From Bin107 sp965221655 (lineage in GTDB: Bacteria > UBA8248): DNA of 64,000 bases. Below, piece after piece: positions 1-10,061 of the stretch (within the stretch, counting starts at the first letter, position 1; every line of letters begins with the position of its first letter). The DNA lies in contig OZ244906.1 in assembly GCA_965221655.1 (NCBI GenBank), forward strand, positions 2,480,001 through 2,544,000, written 5' to 3'. The notes under the pieces are model-generated. The model did no database searches and was not told where the DNA came from. It saw only the letters and a list, made by a program, of their open reading frames with translations. A program made the position numbers and the translations under genes.

Positions 1-3000
1 GATTCGTCGGCGCGTTTGGCACCGCCAGCAAAGGCGTCGCATCGACTGACGCCGCCCTGCCTTCACCCGCGGAGTTCAAGCCGCGCACTTCAAAGGTGTA
101 TTCCGTGTCGTTCGTGAGACCGGTGACGGTGGTCGTCGTCGCATCCCCTGCCAGGTCGCTCCAGGCACCCCACGTGGCCGCCGTCTTCACCTTGTGGCGC
201 ACCTGCATGTTGTCGATGTTGCCCGCGTTGGTCGGAAGCGTCCAGTTGAGGGTAATCCGGGTGTCGCCCACCGCCGCCGTGAGGTTCGTCGGCGCCTCGA
301 TTATCACGTCGGGCGTCGCGCTCTCTACGTTCGAGTACAGGCTGTACGGGTTATTTCCAGTAATCGGGAATTCGCAGGCCTGGCTGTAAGCCAACATCCG
401 CACTTCGTATTCCGTGCCGTTTGTCAACGCCACTCCGCCCGGAGTGTCCACACCAATGGTGAAGCTCCGGAGGCTGCCGCCATCAGGCCTGAAACGCCCC
501 CCGTCGGCGGTGGGGCTTGATATCACCCAATTCGTTCCCGTCTTCCTGTATTCGATGTCCCAGCCCGATGGCCCTTCCTCCCCCAGGGGGCATATGCCGC
601 CGGTCTGGTCCGCCCAGCTCCAGGTGAGGAACAACTCCTCGTCGCCCACCGTGAGGGAGGTGATCACCGGGGCGGTCGGCCGTACCCTGGTGGGCGTCGC
701 GTCCACGGAAGCCGCAGGGCCATTCCCCGCCGTGTTCACGGCGCGCACCTCGAAGGTGTACAGCGTTCCGTTCGTCAGGCCGGTAACGTTGGTCGTCGTG
801 GCCGTGGCGGCGAGGTCGCTCCAGGCGCCGAAGTTCGCCGCCGTCTTCACCTTGTGGCGTACCTGCACCGCGGTAAGCGTGCCGCTCGGAAGCGTCCATG
901 TGAGGGTGATCTGCGCGTGGCTGGCCGCCGCAGTAAGACCCGTCGGCGCAGCAGGCGCCACGTCGGGCGTCGCGTCCACCGAAGCCGCAGGGCCGTCGCC
1001 CGCCGCGTTCACGGCGCGGACTTCGAAGCTGTACTCCGTCCCGTTCGTCAGGCTGCCCACGGTCGTCGTCGTGGCCGTGGCGGCGAGGTCGCTCCAGGCG
1101 CCCCACGTGCTCGCCGTCTTGACCTTGTGGCGCACCTGCACGTTGGAGATGGCGCTCGCGTTCGTCGGAAGCGTCCAGGTGAGGGTGACCTGCGCGTTGC
1201 CGGCCGCCGCCGTAAGACCCGTCGGCGCAGCCGGCGCCACGTCGGGCGTGGCGTCCACCGAAGCCGCAGGGCCGTTGCCCGCCGCGTTCACGGCGCGGAC
1301 TTCAAAGCTGTATTCCGTCCCGTTCGTCAGGCTGCCCACGGTCGTCGTCGTCGCCGTGGCGGCGAGGTCGCTCCAGGTGCCCCAGGTCTGTGCCGTCTTC
1401 ACCTTGTGGCGCACCTGCACCGCGGTAAGCGTGCCGCTCGGAAGCGTCCAGGTGAGGGTGACCTGCGCGTTGCCCACCGCCGCCGTAAGACCCGTCGGCG
1501 CAGCCGGCGCCACGTCGGGCGTCGCGTCCACGGAAGCCGCAGGGCCGTCGCCCGCCGTGTTCACGGCACGCACTTCAAAGCTGTATTCCGTCCCGTTCGT
1601 GAGGCTGCCCACGGTCGTCGTCGTGGCCGTACCGGCGAGGTCGCTCCAGGCGCCGAAGTTCGCCGCCGTCTTCACCTTGTGGCGCACCTGCATGTTGGCG
1701 ATGGCGCCTGCGTTCGTCGGAAGCGCCCAGGTGAGGGTGATCTGCGTGTCTCCCACCGCCGCCGTAAGACCCGTCGGCGCAGCCGGAACTACGTCGGGAG
1801 TGGCATCCACGGAAGCCGCAGGGCCGTCGCCCGCCGTGTTCTTCGCACGGACTTCGAATGAATACTCCGTTCCGTTGGTGAGGCTGCCTACGGTCGTCGT
1901 CGTGGCCGTGCCGGCGAGGTCGCCCCAGGCGCCCCAGGCCTGTGCCGTCTTGACCTTGTGGCGCACCTGCACCGCGGTAAGCGTGCCGCTCGGAAGCGTC
2001 CAGGTGAGGGTGATCTGCCCATCACCCACCGCCGCCGTAAGACCCGTCGGCGCAGCCGGCGCCACGTCGGGCGTCGCATCCACGGAAGCTGCAGGGCCGT
2101 CGCCCGCCGTGTTCACGGCACGCACTTCAAAGCTGTACTCCGTCCCGTTCGTGAGGCTGCCCACGGTCGTCGTCGTCGCCGTGCCGGCGAGGTCGCTCCA
2201 GGCGCCCCAGGTGGCCGCCGTCTTCACCTTGTGGCGCACCTGCATGTTGTCGATGGCGCCTGCGTTCGTCGGAAGCGCCCAGGTGAGGGTGATCTGCGTG
2301 TCTCCCACCGCCGCCGTAAGACCCGTCGGCGCAGTCGGCACCACGTCGGGAGTGGCGTCCACGGAAGCCGCAGGGCCGTCGCCCGCCGTGTTCACGGCGC
2401 GGACTTCAAAGCTGTACTCCGTTCCGTTGGTGAGGCTGCCCACGGTCGTCGTCGTTGCCGTGCCGGCGAGGTCGCTCCAGGCGCCCCAGGTGGCCGCCGT
2501 CTTCACCTTGTGGCGTACCTGCATGTTGCCGATGACGCCGGCGTTCGTCGGAAGCACCCATGTGAGGGTGATCTGCCCATCACCCACCGCCGCAGTAAGA
2601 CCCGTCGGCGCAGCCGGAACTACGTCGGGAGTGGCATCCACGGAAGCCGCCGCGCCATCGCCCGCCGTGTTCACGGCACGCACTTCAAAGCTGTACTCCG
2701 TCCCGTTGGTGAGGCTGCCCACGGTCGTCGTCGTGGCCGTGCCGGCGATGTCGCCCCAGGCGCCCCACGTGGCCGCCGTCTTCACCTTGTGGCGCACCTG
2801 CATGTTGGAGATGACGCCTGCGTTCGTCGGCAGCACCCAGGTGAGGGTGATTTGCGTGTCGCCCACCGCCGCCGTCAGGTTCGTCGGCGCACCCGGAACT
2901 ACGTCGGGAGTGGCATCCACGGAAGCCGCAGGGCCGTCGCCCGCCGTGTTCACGGCGCGGACTTCAAAGCTGTACTCCGTCCCGTTGGTGAGGCTGCCCA

Positions 3001-6000
3001 CGGTCGTCGTCGTTGCCGTGCCGGCGAGGTCGCTCCAGGCGCCCCAGGTGGCCGCCGTCTTCACCTTGTGGCGCACCTGCATGTTGCCGATGACGCCCGC
3101 GTTCGTCGGAAGCACCCAGGTGAGCGTGATCTGCGTGTCGCCCACCGCCGCCGTAAGGCCCGTCGGCGCACCCGGAACCACGTCGGGAGTGGCATCCACG
3201 GAAGCCGCAGCGCCGTCGCCCGCCGTGTTCACGGCACGGACTTCAAAGCTGTACTCCGTTCCGTTGGTGAGGCTGCCCACGGTCGTCGTCGTGGCCGTGC
3301 CGGCGAGGTCGCTCCAGGCGCCGAAGTTCGCCGCCGTCTTCACCTTGTGGCGCACCTGCATGTTGCCGATGACGCCTGCGTTCGTCGGAAGCACCCATGT
3401 GAGCGTGATTTGCGTGTCGCCCACCGCCGCCGTAAGACCCGTCGGCGCAGCCGGAACCACGTCGGGAGTGGCGTCCACGGAAGCCGCCGCGCCGTCGCCC
3501 GCCGCGTTTACGGCACGCACCTCAAAGGAATACTCCGTCCCGTTCGTGAGGCTGCTCACAGGGTGGGTCGTCGCCGTGGCGGCCAAGTCGCTCCAGGCGC
3601 CCCAGTTCGCCGCCGTCTTCACCTTGTGGCGTACCTGCACGTTGGAGATGGCGCTCGCGTTGGTGGGCAGCGTCCAGTTCAGCGTGATCTGCCCATCACC
3701 TACCGCCGCCGTCAGACCCGTCGGCGCACCCGGAACCACGTCGGGAGTGGCATCCACGGAAGCCGCAGGGCCGTCGCCCGCCGTGTTCTTCGCGCGGACT
3801 TCGAAGCTGTACTCCGTCCCGTTGGTGAGGCTGCCCACGGTCGTCGTCGTGGCCGTGCCGACGATGTCGCTCCAGGCGCCCCAGGCCTGTGCCGTCTTTA
3901 CCTTGTGGCGTACCTGCATGTTGGAGATGGCGCCTGCGTTCGTCGGAAGCACCCAGGTGAGGGTGATCTGCGTGTCTCCCACCGCCGCAGTAAGACCCGT
4001 CGGCGCAGCAGGCACCACGTCGGGAGTGGCATCCACGGAAGCCGCCGCACCATCGCCCGCCGTGTTCTTCGCACGCACTTCAAATGAATACTCCGTCCCG
4101 TTCGTGAGGCTGCCCACGGGCGTCGTCGTCACCGCCCCGCCCCCGCTCACGTCGCTCCACGCCTCCCACGTGGTCGCCGACTTCTCCTTATGGCGCACCT
4201 GGAAGGTGTCTATTTTCCCGAGGCCGGTGTTCGTCGGAAGCGCCCAGGTGAGGGTGACTTGGCCGTCGCCCACCGCCGCGGTGAGGTTCGTGGGCGCAGC
4301 CGGCACCACGTCGGGAGTGGCGTCCACGGAAGCCGCGCTACCTTCGCCAGCGGTGTTCTTCGCGCGCACTTCAAAGCTGTATTCAGTCCCGTTCGTGAGG
4401 CTGCCCACGGTCGTCGTCGTGGCCGTGCCGGCGAGGTCGCCCCAGGCGCCCCAGGCCTGTGCCGTCTTGACCTTGTGGCGCACCTGCATGTTGGCGATGG
4501 CGCTCGCGTTCGTCGGAAGCACCCAGGTGAGGGTGATCTGCGTGTCGCCCACCGCCGCCGTCAGACCCGTCGGCGCGTCGGGCACCACGTCGGGCGTCGC
4601 GTCCACCGAAGCTGCAGGGCCGTCCCCCTCCGCGTTCACGGCGCGGACTTCAAATGAATACTCCGTCCCGTTGGTGAGGCTGCCCACGGTCGTCGTCGTG
4701 GCCGTGCCGGCGAGGTCGCTCCAGGAGCCCCAGGCCTGTGCCGTCTTCACCTTGTGGCGCACCTGCACGTTGGCGATATGGCTCACGTTCGTCGGAAGCG
4801 CCCAGGTGAGGGTAACCTGGTCGTCCCCTACCGCCGCCGTGAGGTTCGTCGGCGCATCAGGCGCCAGGCCGGCCGTCGTTTGCCCCGAAGCCGCAGGGCC
4901 TGCGCCCGCCGTGTTCACGGCGCGGACCTCAAAGGTGATCACCGTCCCGTTCGGCACGCTGGCAATCGAGGTAGACGTCAAAGTGCCGGGGTGCGAACCC
5001 CAGGCACTCCAGGCGTGGCCCTCCAACCTGGAGCGCACCTCCACGTTGTCGATCTTCGTGGCGTTCGTCGGAAGGGTCCAGGAGCAATCGATACCGTTGG
5101 TTCTCGAGGTTATCGTGAAGTTCGTGATCGCACCCGGCACCACGTCGGGCGTCTGGTCGATCGAGGCCGTAAGACCGTTGCCCGTTGCGTTCACGCCGCG
5201 CACTTCGAATGAATACTCCGTCCCGTTCGTGAGGCTGCTCACGGTCGTCGTCGTCGCCGTAGCGCCCAAGTCGCTCCAGGTGCCCCAGGTCTGTGCCGTC
5301 TTCACCTTGCGGCGCATCTGCACCTGGGTGACAGGGCCTGAGTAAATCGGAAGCGCCCAGGTGAGGGTGACTTGGCCGTCGCCGGCCGCCGCCGTGAGGT
5401 TCGTCGGCGGGTCGGGTACCTGGGCGGGCGTCGCGTCGATTGAAGCCGCCGCGCCTTCGCCCGCCGTGTTCACGGCGCGGACCTCAAAGCTGAACTCGCT
5501 CCCGTTCGTCAGGGACGTAACGATGGTCGTCGTGGGCGTGCCTGGGAAGAGGTCGTCCCACCCACCCCAGTTCGTCGCCGTCTTCAATTTGTAGCGCACC
5601 TGCATTTTGTCGATCGCGCCCGCGTTCGTCGGCAGCGTCCAGGTGAGTCTGATCTTGTTGTTGCCGACCTCCGCCGTCAGGTTCGTCGGCGCGTTCGGCA
5701 CCACATCGGGAATGGCACTTTCAACGACTGCCCAGCCTGCGCCCGCCGTGTTCACGGCGCGGACTTGGAAGTCGTAACTCGTTCCGTTGGTGAGGTTGCT
5801 CACGGTTGTCGTCGTCGCCGTGGCGCCCAGGTTGGTCCAGGCAGCCCAGGCGTTCCCCGGCCTCGCTGTGTGGCGTACCTGCACCCCGGTGAGCGGCCCG
5901 CTCGGAAGCGTCCAGGAGAGGGTAATCTGGCCGTCGCCCACCACAGCGGTTATATTCGTCGGCGCGTCGGGCACCAGGGCGGGCGTCCCGTCTACCGAGG

Positions 6001-9000
6001 CTGCAGCGCCCTCGCCCGCCGTGTTCACCGCACGCACTTCAAAGGAATACTCCGTCCCGTTCGTGAGGCCGCTAACGGTTCTGCCTGGCGCCTCCCGGGG
6101 CAGATCGGTCCAGCCACTCCACGTGGCTGCCGTCTTCACCTTGTGGCGCACCTGCATTTTGTCGATGGCGCTTGCGTTCGTCGGGCGCTCCCAGCTAAGC
6201 GTGATCTGCCCGTTGCCCGCCGACGCCGTGAGGTTCGTCGGCGCGTTCGGCACCACGTCGGGCACTTGGTCGACCGAGGCCGCAAGACCGTTGCCTGCCG
6301 TGTTCACGGCGCGGACTTGGAAGTCGTACCTCCTTCCGTTGATGAGGCTGCCCACGGTCGTCGTCGTGGCCGTGGCGCCCAAGTCGCTCCAGACAGTCCA
6401 GACGCCCCCCGCCCTCACTTTGCGGCGTACCTGCACGTTGTTGATGGCGCCTGCGTTCGTCGGAAGCGTCCAGTTGAGGGTGATCTGCCCATCGCCCACC
6501 GCCGCGGTGAGGTTCGTCGGCGGGTCGGGCACCAGGGCGGGCGTCGCGTCGCTTGAAGCCGCAGGGCCTTCGCCCGCCGTGTTCTTCGCGCGGACTTCGA
6601 ATGAATACTCCGTCGCGTTCGTGAGGCCGGTAACGTCAGTCGTCGTGGCTGTGCCTGCCAGATCGGTCCAGCCACCCCACGTGGCCGCCGTCTTCACTTT
6701 GTGGCGCACCTGGATGTTGTCGATTTTCCCGAGGCCGGCGTTCGCCGGAAGCGCCCAGGTGAGCCTGATCTTCTGGTCGCCGGCCTCCGCCGTGAAGTTC
6801 GTGGGCGCAGCAGGCACCACGTCGGGCGTCGCGTCCACGAACGCCGGAGGGCTCGTGCCCGCCGAGTTGTGCACATAGACTGCGAAGGTGTACTCCGTCC
6901 CGTTCGTGAGGTAGAGTTGGGTCCGCGTCGTCCTCAAGAGGGCGCCGTACCAGCCACCAAAGTCCGTCTCCGTTTTCACCTTTTGGCGTACAGACACTTC
7001 CTCGATCACACTCGCGTTCGTCGGAAGCACCCAGTTGAGGATAATCTGCTCATCACCCACCGTCGCCGTGAGATTCGTCGGCGCATCAGGCAGCACGTCG
7101 GGCGTCTTGTCGACCGAGGCCGCAGGACCTTCGCCCGCCGTGTTCACGGCGCGCACTTCGAATGAATACTCCGTCCCGTTCGTGAGACCGGTTACTTCAA
7201 CCGCCAGCGTCACAGCGCTATAGTCGCTCCAGGGCTCCCAATTCGTCGCCGTCTTGACCTTGTGGCGCACTTGCAGCTTGTCGATCTTCCCGGCGTTCGT
7301 CGGCTGATCCCAGGTGATGCCAACCGCCGTGTCGGCGGCGCGCACATGAATAATCGTCGGCGCGTTCGGTACCACGTCGGGCGCCTGGTCGATTGAGGCT
7401 GCCGTACCGTCGCCCGCCGTGTTCACCGCGCGCACTTCAAAGGTGTACTCGGTCCCGTTGGTGAGGCTGCCCACGGTCGTCGTCGTCGCCGTGGAGCCCA
7501 GGTTGGTCCACGCCTCCCAGTTCGTCGCCGTCTTCACCTTGTGGCGCACCTGCACGTTGTCGATCACAACCGCGTTCGTCGGAAGCGCCCAGGTGAGGGT
7601 AATCTGGCCGTCGCCCACCGCCGCAGCAAGACCCGTCGGCGCAGCCGGCACCGCGTCGGGCGTCGCGTCCACGGACGCCACAGCGCCATTGCCCGCCGTG
7701 TTTACGGCACGGACCTCAAAGGTGTACTCCGTCCCGTTGGTGAGGCTGCCCACGGTCGTCGTCGTCGCCGTGCCGGCCATATCGCTCAACGCAACCCACG
7801 TGCCACCCGCCTTCTCCTTATAACGCGCCTGCATCGTGTCTATTTTCCCGAGACCGGTATTGGTCGGAAGGTCCCAGTTCAGCGTGACCTGCGCGTTGCC
7901 CACCGCCGCGGTCAGATTCGTAGGCACACCCGGTACCACGTCGGGCGTCGCGTCCACCGAAGCCGCCGTGCCGTCGCCCGCCGTGTTCTTCGCACGCACT
8001 TCAAAGGTGTATTCCGTCCCGTTGGTGAGGCTGCTCACGGTCGTCGTCGTCGCCGTAGCGCTCAAGTTGCTCCAGACAGTCCAGGTGCCACCCGCCTTCA
8101 CCTTGCGGCGCACCTGCATGTTGTCGATCACACTCGCGTTCGTCGGAATCACCCACGTGAGCGTGACCTGGGTGTCCCCCCCCGCCGCGGTGAGATTCGT
8201 CGGAGCCTCGGGCACTGCCAGCGCAGGCGTCGCGTCCAGAGATGCCGCAGGGCCGTCGCCCGCCGTGTTCACCGCACGCACCTCAAAGGTGTATTCCGTC
8301 GCGTTCGTGAGGCTGGTAACGTCGGTCGTCGTTGCCGTGCCTGCCAGATCAGTCCAGCCACCCCACGTGGCCGCCGTCTTCTCCTTGTGGCGCACCTGGA
8401 TGTTGTCGATTTTCCCGAGGCCGGTGTTCGTCGGAAGCACCCAGGTGAGGGTGACCTGCGTGTCGCCCACCGCCGCGGCAAGACCCGTCGGCGCAGCCGG
8501 CGCCACGTCGGGCGTCGCGTCTACAGAAGCCGCATTGTCGTCACCCCCCGAGTTCACCGCACGGACTTCAAAGGTGTACTCCGTTCCGTTCGTGAGGCTG
8601 CCCACGGTCGTCGTCGTTGCCGTGGAACCCAAATTGTTCCAGGGCTGCCAGGCGCCACCCGTCTTCACCTTGTGGCGCACCTGCACGTTGTCGATCTGGG
8701 TCGTGTTTGTCGGAAGCACCCAGGTGAGGGTGACCTGCGTGTTGCCCACCGCCGCGGTGAGGTTCGTCGGCGCGTCGGGCGCCACGTTGGCTGCCTGGAC
8801 GATCGAAGTCGCAGGGCCGGCGCCCGCCGTGTTCACGGCGCGGACCTCAAAACTCATTAACGTCCCGTTCGTCAGGTTGCCAAGTCCGGTAGACGTCTCA
8901 TTGCTCCTCAAATTGAGCCAGTTACTCCAGGACGGATCCGTCACCGGCTTGTGCCGTGACTGCACGGTGTCGATCTTCCCGGCGTTCGTCGGCAGCGCCC

Positions 9001-9340
9001 AGGTGTAAACGATATACATGTCCGCTGCGTCTGCCGTGAGGTTCGTCGGCGCGTTCGGCACCACGTCGGGCGCCTGGTCGATCGAGGCTGCCGTACCGTC
9101 GCCCGCCGTGTTCACCGCGCGCACTTCAAAGGTGTACTCGGTCCCGTTGGTGAGGCTGCCCACGGTCGTCGTCGTCGCCGTGGAGCCCAGGTTGGTCCAC
9201 GCCTCCCAGGTGGACGTCCCCTTCACCTGGTGGCGTGCCTGCACCTCGGTGAGCGCCCCGCTCGGAAGCGCCCAGCTGAGGGTAACCTGGCCATTCCCCA
9301 CCGCCGCCTGAAGGTTCGTCGGCGCGTCGGGCGTCTGTGC
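1..9340 (-). repeat. Tandem FN3-encoding repeats, first array
   Basis: Units of roughly 285-300 bp repeat head to tail and encode one FN3 module each. Neighbouring units are close to identical over long stretches, for example the segment encoding the VRHKVKT strand and the VDATP linker. The period is set by protein modules rather than by a short DNA motif. The array runs off the left edge. Confidence 0.9.
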
Positions 9341-9478
9341 CTGGGCCGCAGCGGGCAATAGCACGGAACACAGACCGCAGACCAAAAGCAGCAGCGCGAT
9401 GAGGTGCGCGCCGAGGAACGAGCGCAACCGTTGGGCGCTCACGCGGTTACCGCGAGAATTCGGGTTGTTGTGCGGCAA
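1..9478 (-). CDS. Giant secreted fibronectin type III repeat protein, C-terminus outside window
   Basis: The frame is open from the signal peptide to the window edge, so at least 3159 codons are visible and the C-terminus lies beyond position 1. After a Sec signal peptide (hydrophobic core, Ala-Gln-Ala cleavage site near residue 47) come about 30 FN3 modules of about 95 residues, each with the pattern PTNLTA..GDTQITLTW, VRHKVKT, TEYSFEVRAVN and VDATP. Spot checks of the PTNL codons at 2, 2042, 4286, 6233 and 8762 all fall in one frame. A Cys-containing variant module lies near 330-680. The TTG start at 9478 follows a strong AGGGGGAAG site and gives a signal peptide matching that of the next gene, but the frame stays open upstream to an ATG at 9712. 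FN3 arrays of this kind usually act in adhesion or as surface stalks; the role here is inferred. By analogy with its neighbour it may end in a beta-barrel. Confidence 0.88.
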   Translation of the reverse strand, partial: MPHNNPNSRGNRVSAQRLRSFLGAHLIALLLLVCGLCSVLLPAAAQAQTPDAPTNLQAAVGNGQVTLSWALPSGALTEVQARHQVKGTSTWEAWTNLGSTATTTTVGSLTNGTEYTFEVRAVNTAGDGTAASIDQAPDVVPNAPTNLTADAADMYIVYTWALPTNAGKIDTVQSRHKPVTDPSWSNWLNLRSNETSTGLGNLTNGTLMSFEVRAVNTAGAGPATSIVQAANVAPDAPTNLTAAVGNTQVTLTWVLPTNTTQIDNVQVRHKVKTGGAWQPWNNLGSTATTTTVGSLTNGTEYTFEVRAVNSGGDDNAASVDATPDVAPAAPTGLAAAVGDTQVTLTWVLPTNTGLGKIDNIQVRHKEKTAATWGGWTDLAGTATTTDVTSLTNATEYTFEVRAVNTAGDGPAASLDATPALAVPEAPTNLTAAGGDTQVTLTWVIPTNASVIDNMQVRRKVKAGGTWTVWSNLSATATTTTVSSLTNGTEYTFEVRAKNTAGDGTAASVDATPDVVPGVPTNLTAAVGNAQVTLNWDLPTNTGLGKIDTMQARYKEKAGGTWVALSDMAGTATTTTVGSLTNGTEYTFEVRAVNTAGNGAVASVDATPDAVPAAPTGLAAAVGDGQITLTWALPTNAVVIDNVQVRHKVKTATNWEAWTNLGSTATTTTVGSLTNGTEYTFEVRAVNTAGDGTAASIDQAPDVVPNAPTIIHVRAADTAVGITWDQPTNAGKIDKLQVRHKVKTATNWEPWSDYSAVTLAVEVTGLTNGTEYSFEVRAVNTAGEGPAASVDKTPDVLPDAPTNLTATVGDEQIILNWVLPTNASVIEEVSVRQKVKTETDFGGWYGALLRTTRTQLYLTNGTEYTFAVYVHNSAGTSPPAFVDATPDVVPAAPTNFTAEAGDQKIRLTWALPANAGLGKIDNIQVRHKVKTAATWGGWTDLAGTATTTDVTGLTNATEYSFEVRAKNTAGEGPAASSDATPALVPDPPTNLTAAVGDGQITLNWTLPTNAGAINNVQVRRKVRAGGVWTVWSDLGATATTTTVGSLINGRRYDFQVRAVNTAGNGLAASVDQVPDVVPNAPTNLTASAGNGQITLSWERPTNASAIDKMQVRHKVKTAATWSGWTDLPREAPGRTVSGLTNGTEYSFEVRAVNTAGEGAAASVDGTPALVPDAPTNITAVVGDGQITLSWTLPSGPLTGVQVRHTARPGNAWAAWTNLGATATTTTVSNLTNGTSYDFQVRAVNTAGAGWAVVESAIPDVVPNAPTNLTAEVGNNKIRLTWTLPTNAGAIDKMQVRYKLKTATNWGGWDDLFPGTPTTTIVTSLTNGSEFSFEVRAVNTAGEGAAASIDATPAQVPDPPTNLTAAAGDGQVTLTWALPIYSGPVTQVQMRRKVKTAQTWGTWSDLGATATTTTVSSLTNGTEYSFEVRGVNATGNGLTASIDQTPDVVPGAITNFTITSRTNGIDCSWTLPTNATKIDNVEVRSRLEGHAWSAWGSHPGTLTSTSIASVPNGTVITFEVRAVNTAGAGPAASGQTTAGLAPDAPTNLTAAVGDDQVTLTWALPTNVSHIANVQVRHKVKTAQAWGSWSDLAGTATTTTVGSLTNGTEYSFEVRAVNAEGDGPAASVDATPDVVPDAPTGLTAAVGDTQITLTWVLPTNASAIANMQVRHKVKTAQAWGAWGDLAGTATTTTVGSLTNGTEYSFEVRAKNTAGEGSAASVDATPDVVPAAPTNLTAAVGDGQVTLTWALPTNTGLGKIDTFQVRHKEKSATTWEAWSDVSGGGAVTTTPVGSLTNGTEYSFEVRAKNTAGDGAAASVDATPDVVPAAPTGLTAAVGDTQITLTWVLPTNAGAISNMQVRHKVKTAQAWGAWSDIVGTATTTTVGSLTNGTEYSFEVRAKNTAGDGPAASVDATPDVVPGAPTGLTAAVGDGQITLNWTLPTNASAISNVQVRHKVKTAANWGAWSDLAATATTHPVSSLTNGTEYSFEVRAVNAAGDGAAASVDATPDVVPAAPTGLTAAVGDTQITLTWVLPTNAGVIGNMQVRHKVKTAANFGAWSDLAGTATTTTVGSLTNGTEYSFEVRAVNTAGDGAAASVDATPDVVPGAPTGLTAAVGDTQITLTWVLPTNAGVIGNMQVRHKVKTAATWGAWSDLAGTATTTTVGSLTNGTEYSFEVRAVNTAGDGPAASVDATPDVVPGAPTNLTAAVGDTQITLTWVLPTNAGVISNMQVRHKVKTAATWGAWGDIAGTATTTTVGSLTNGTEYSFEVRAVNTAGDGAAASVDATPDVVPAAPTGLTAAVGDGQITLTWVLPTNAGVIGNMQVRHKVKTAATWGAWSDLAGTATTTTVGSLTNGTEYSFEVRAVNTAGDGPAASVDATPDVVPTAPTGLTAAVGDTQITLTWALPTNAGAIDNMQVRHKVKTAATWGAWSDLAGTATTTTVGSLTNGTEYSFEVRAVNTAGDGPAASVDATPDVAPAAPTGLTAAVGDGQITLTWTLPSGTLTAVQVRHKVKTAQAWGAWGDLAGTATTTTVGSLTNGTEYSFEVRAKNTAGDGPAASVDATPDVVPAAPTGLTAAVGDTQITLTWALPTNAGAIANMQVRHKVKTAANFGAWSDLAGTATTTTVGSLTNGTEYSFEVRAVNTAGDGPAASVDATPDVAPAAPTGLTAAVGNAQVTLTWTLPSGTLTAVQVRHKVKTAQTWGTWSDLAATATTTTVGSLTNGTEYSFEVRAVNAAGNGPAASVDATPDVAPAAPTGLTAAAGNAQVTLTWTLPTNASAISNVQVRHKVKTASTWGAWSDLAATATTTTVGSLTNGTEYSFEVRAVNAAGDGPAASVDATPDVAPAAPTGLTAAASHAQITLTWTLPSGTLTAVQVRHKVKTAANFGAWSDLAATATTTNVTGLTNGTLYTFEVRAVNTAGNGPAASVDATPTRVRPTAPVITSLTVGDEELFLTWSWADQTGGICPLGEEGPSGWDIEYRKTGTNWVISSPTADGGRFRPDGGSLRSFTIGVDTPGGVALTNGTEYEVRMLAYSQACEFPITGNNPYSLYSNVESATPDVIIEAPTNLTAAVGDTRITLNWTLPTNAGNIDNMQVRHKVKTAATWGAWSDLAGDATTTTVTGLTNDTEYTFEVRGLNSAGEGRAASVDATPLLAVPNAPTN

Positions 9479-9750
9479 GGTCTCTTCCCCCTGGGCTCGG
9501 TATGCACGGCGGCCCGCCATGGTGTGGGCCGACCTATGGTATCCATCGCTGCGGCTGGTTCCCGGCACGTTTGCCGGCGTGTCCGCGGCGGTTGCGTCGT
9601 CGCAGTGACAATCAAGAGAGATGATGCCTTCGGTCATTTCGGCAATCTCCTGCACGATATTGAAAACGATATCCGCCTCCCGACGCGCAAGCGGGTTCGA
9701 CGGCACAATCATCGAATCGACATGTAAACATAATGAGATGAAAACACAAT

Positions 9751-9779
9751 AATATAATTGTTTATATGCAATATGTCCA
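9751..9779 (-). promoter_or_regulatory. Sigma70-like promoter of the left FN3 gene
   Basis: On the minus strand TGGACA (9779-9774) is followed after exactly 17 bp by TATATT (9756-9751). The site lies in an AT-rich island unlike the surrounding DNA. Transcription would start near 9744, leaving a leader of about 265 nt before the TTG at 9478 or about 30 nt before the ATG at 9712. Confidence 0.5.
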
Positions 9780-9906
9780 CTACATATAATGTATTTTATC
9801 GCATATTTGGAAGGATGAATCGTGTGTGTTCCGAATGGAAGGGACACCCGCGGGCGGCCGAATTCTCACCCCCCGGCGTCGTGAGCCCGGGGCGCTTTGC
9901 CGCCCA

Positions 9907-9954
9907 CCGGCCCGCGCGCATCGCCTGCATGGCGCAGGAGAGCGCGCGCACCGG
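9907..9954. other. Long GC-rich inverted repeat of unknown role
   Basis: CCGG, GCGCGC and CCTGC on the left are mirrored by GCAGG, GCGCGC and CCGG on the right around an ATGGC loop, giving a long, nearly continuous stem. A 10-bp palindrome, TCCGTACGGA, follows about 12 bp later. It could be a structured RNA, a terminator without a U-tract or a protein-binding site. Nothing in the sequence decides between these. Confidence 0.4.
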
Positions 9955-10033
9955 GGAGGAAGTCCGTACGGAGGGGAAAAAGACGTGCGGGTGAGTTGCG
10001 TATCGCGAGCGGCCTTGGCAGTCGACGAAAGCG

Positions 10034-10061
10034 AATGGGGCTCCGCTCGGGGAGCCCCATT
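10034..10061 (-). terminator. Perfect 11-bp hairpin after the FN3/barrel/SPOR gene
   Basis: AATGGGGCTCC and GGAGCCCCATT pair perfectly around a 6-nt loop. The hairpin lies about 50 bp beyond the stop codon of the right-hand giant gene. The run after it on the minus strand is only CGCTTTCG, so it is a weak intrinsic terminator or an mRNA 3' stabilising hairpin. Confidence 0.5.

Noticed and set aside
414..5345. A 1643-codon plus-strand open frame with a repeated PAVFTARTSKLYSV-like pattern
   Set aside because: It is the antisense shadow of the FN3 repeats. The minus-strand frame gives real FN3 motifs and a signal peptide.
1..9340. Repeats resembling a CRISPR array
   Set aside because: Units are about 290 bp with no spacers and translate as tandem protein modules.
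9948..9990. GGGGAGGAAGTCCG resembling the RNase P RNA core
   Set aside because: The other conserved blocks of RNase P RNA are absent downstream, so the match is probably chance.
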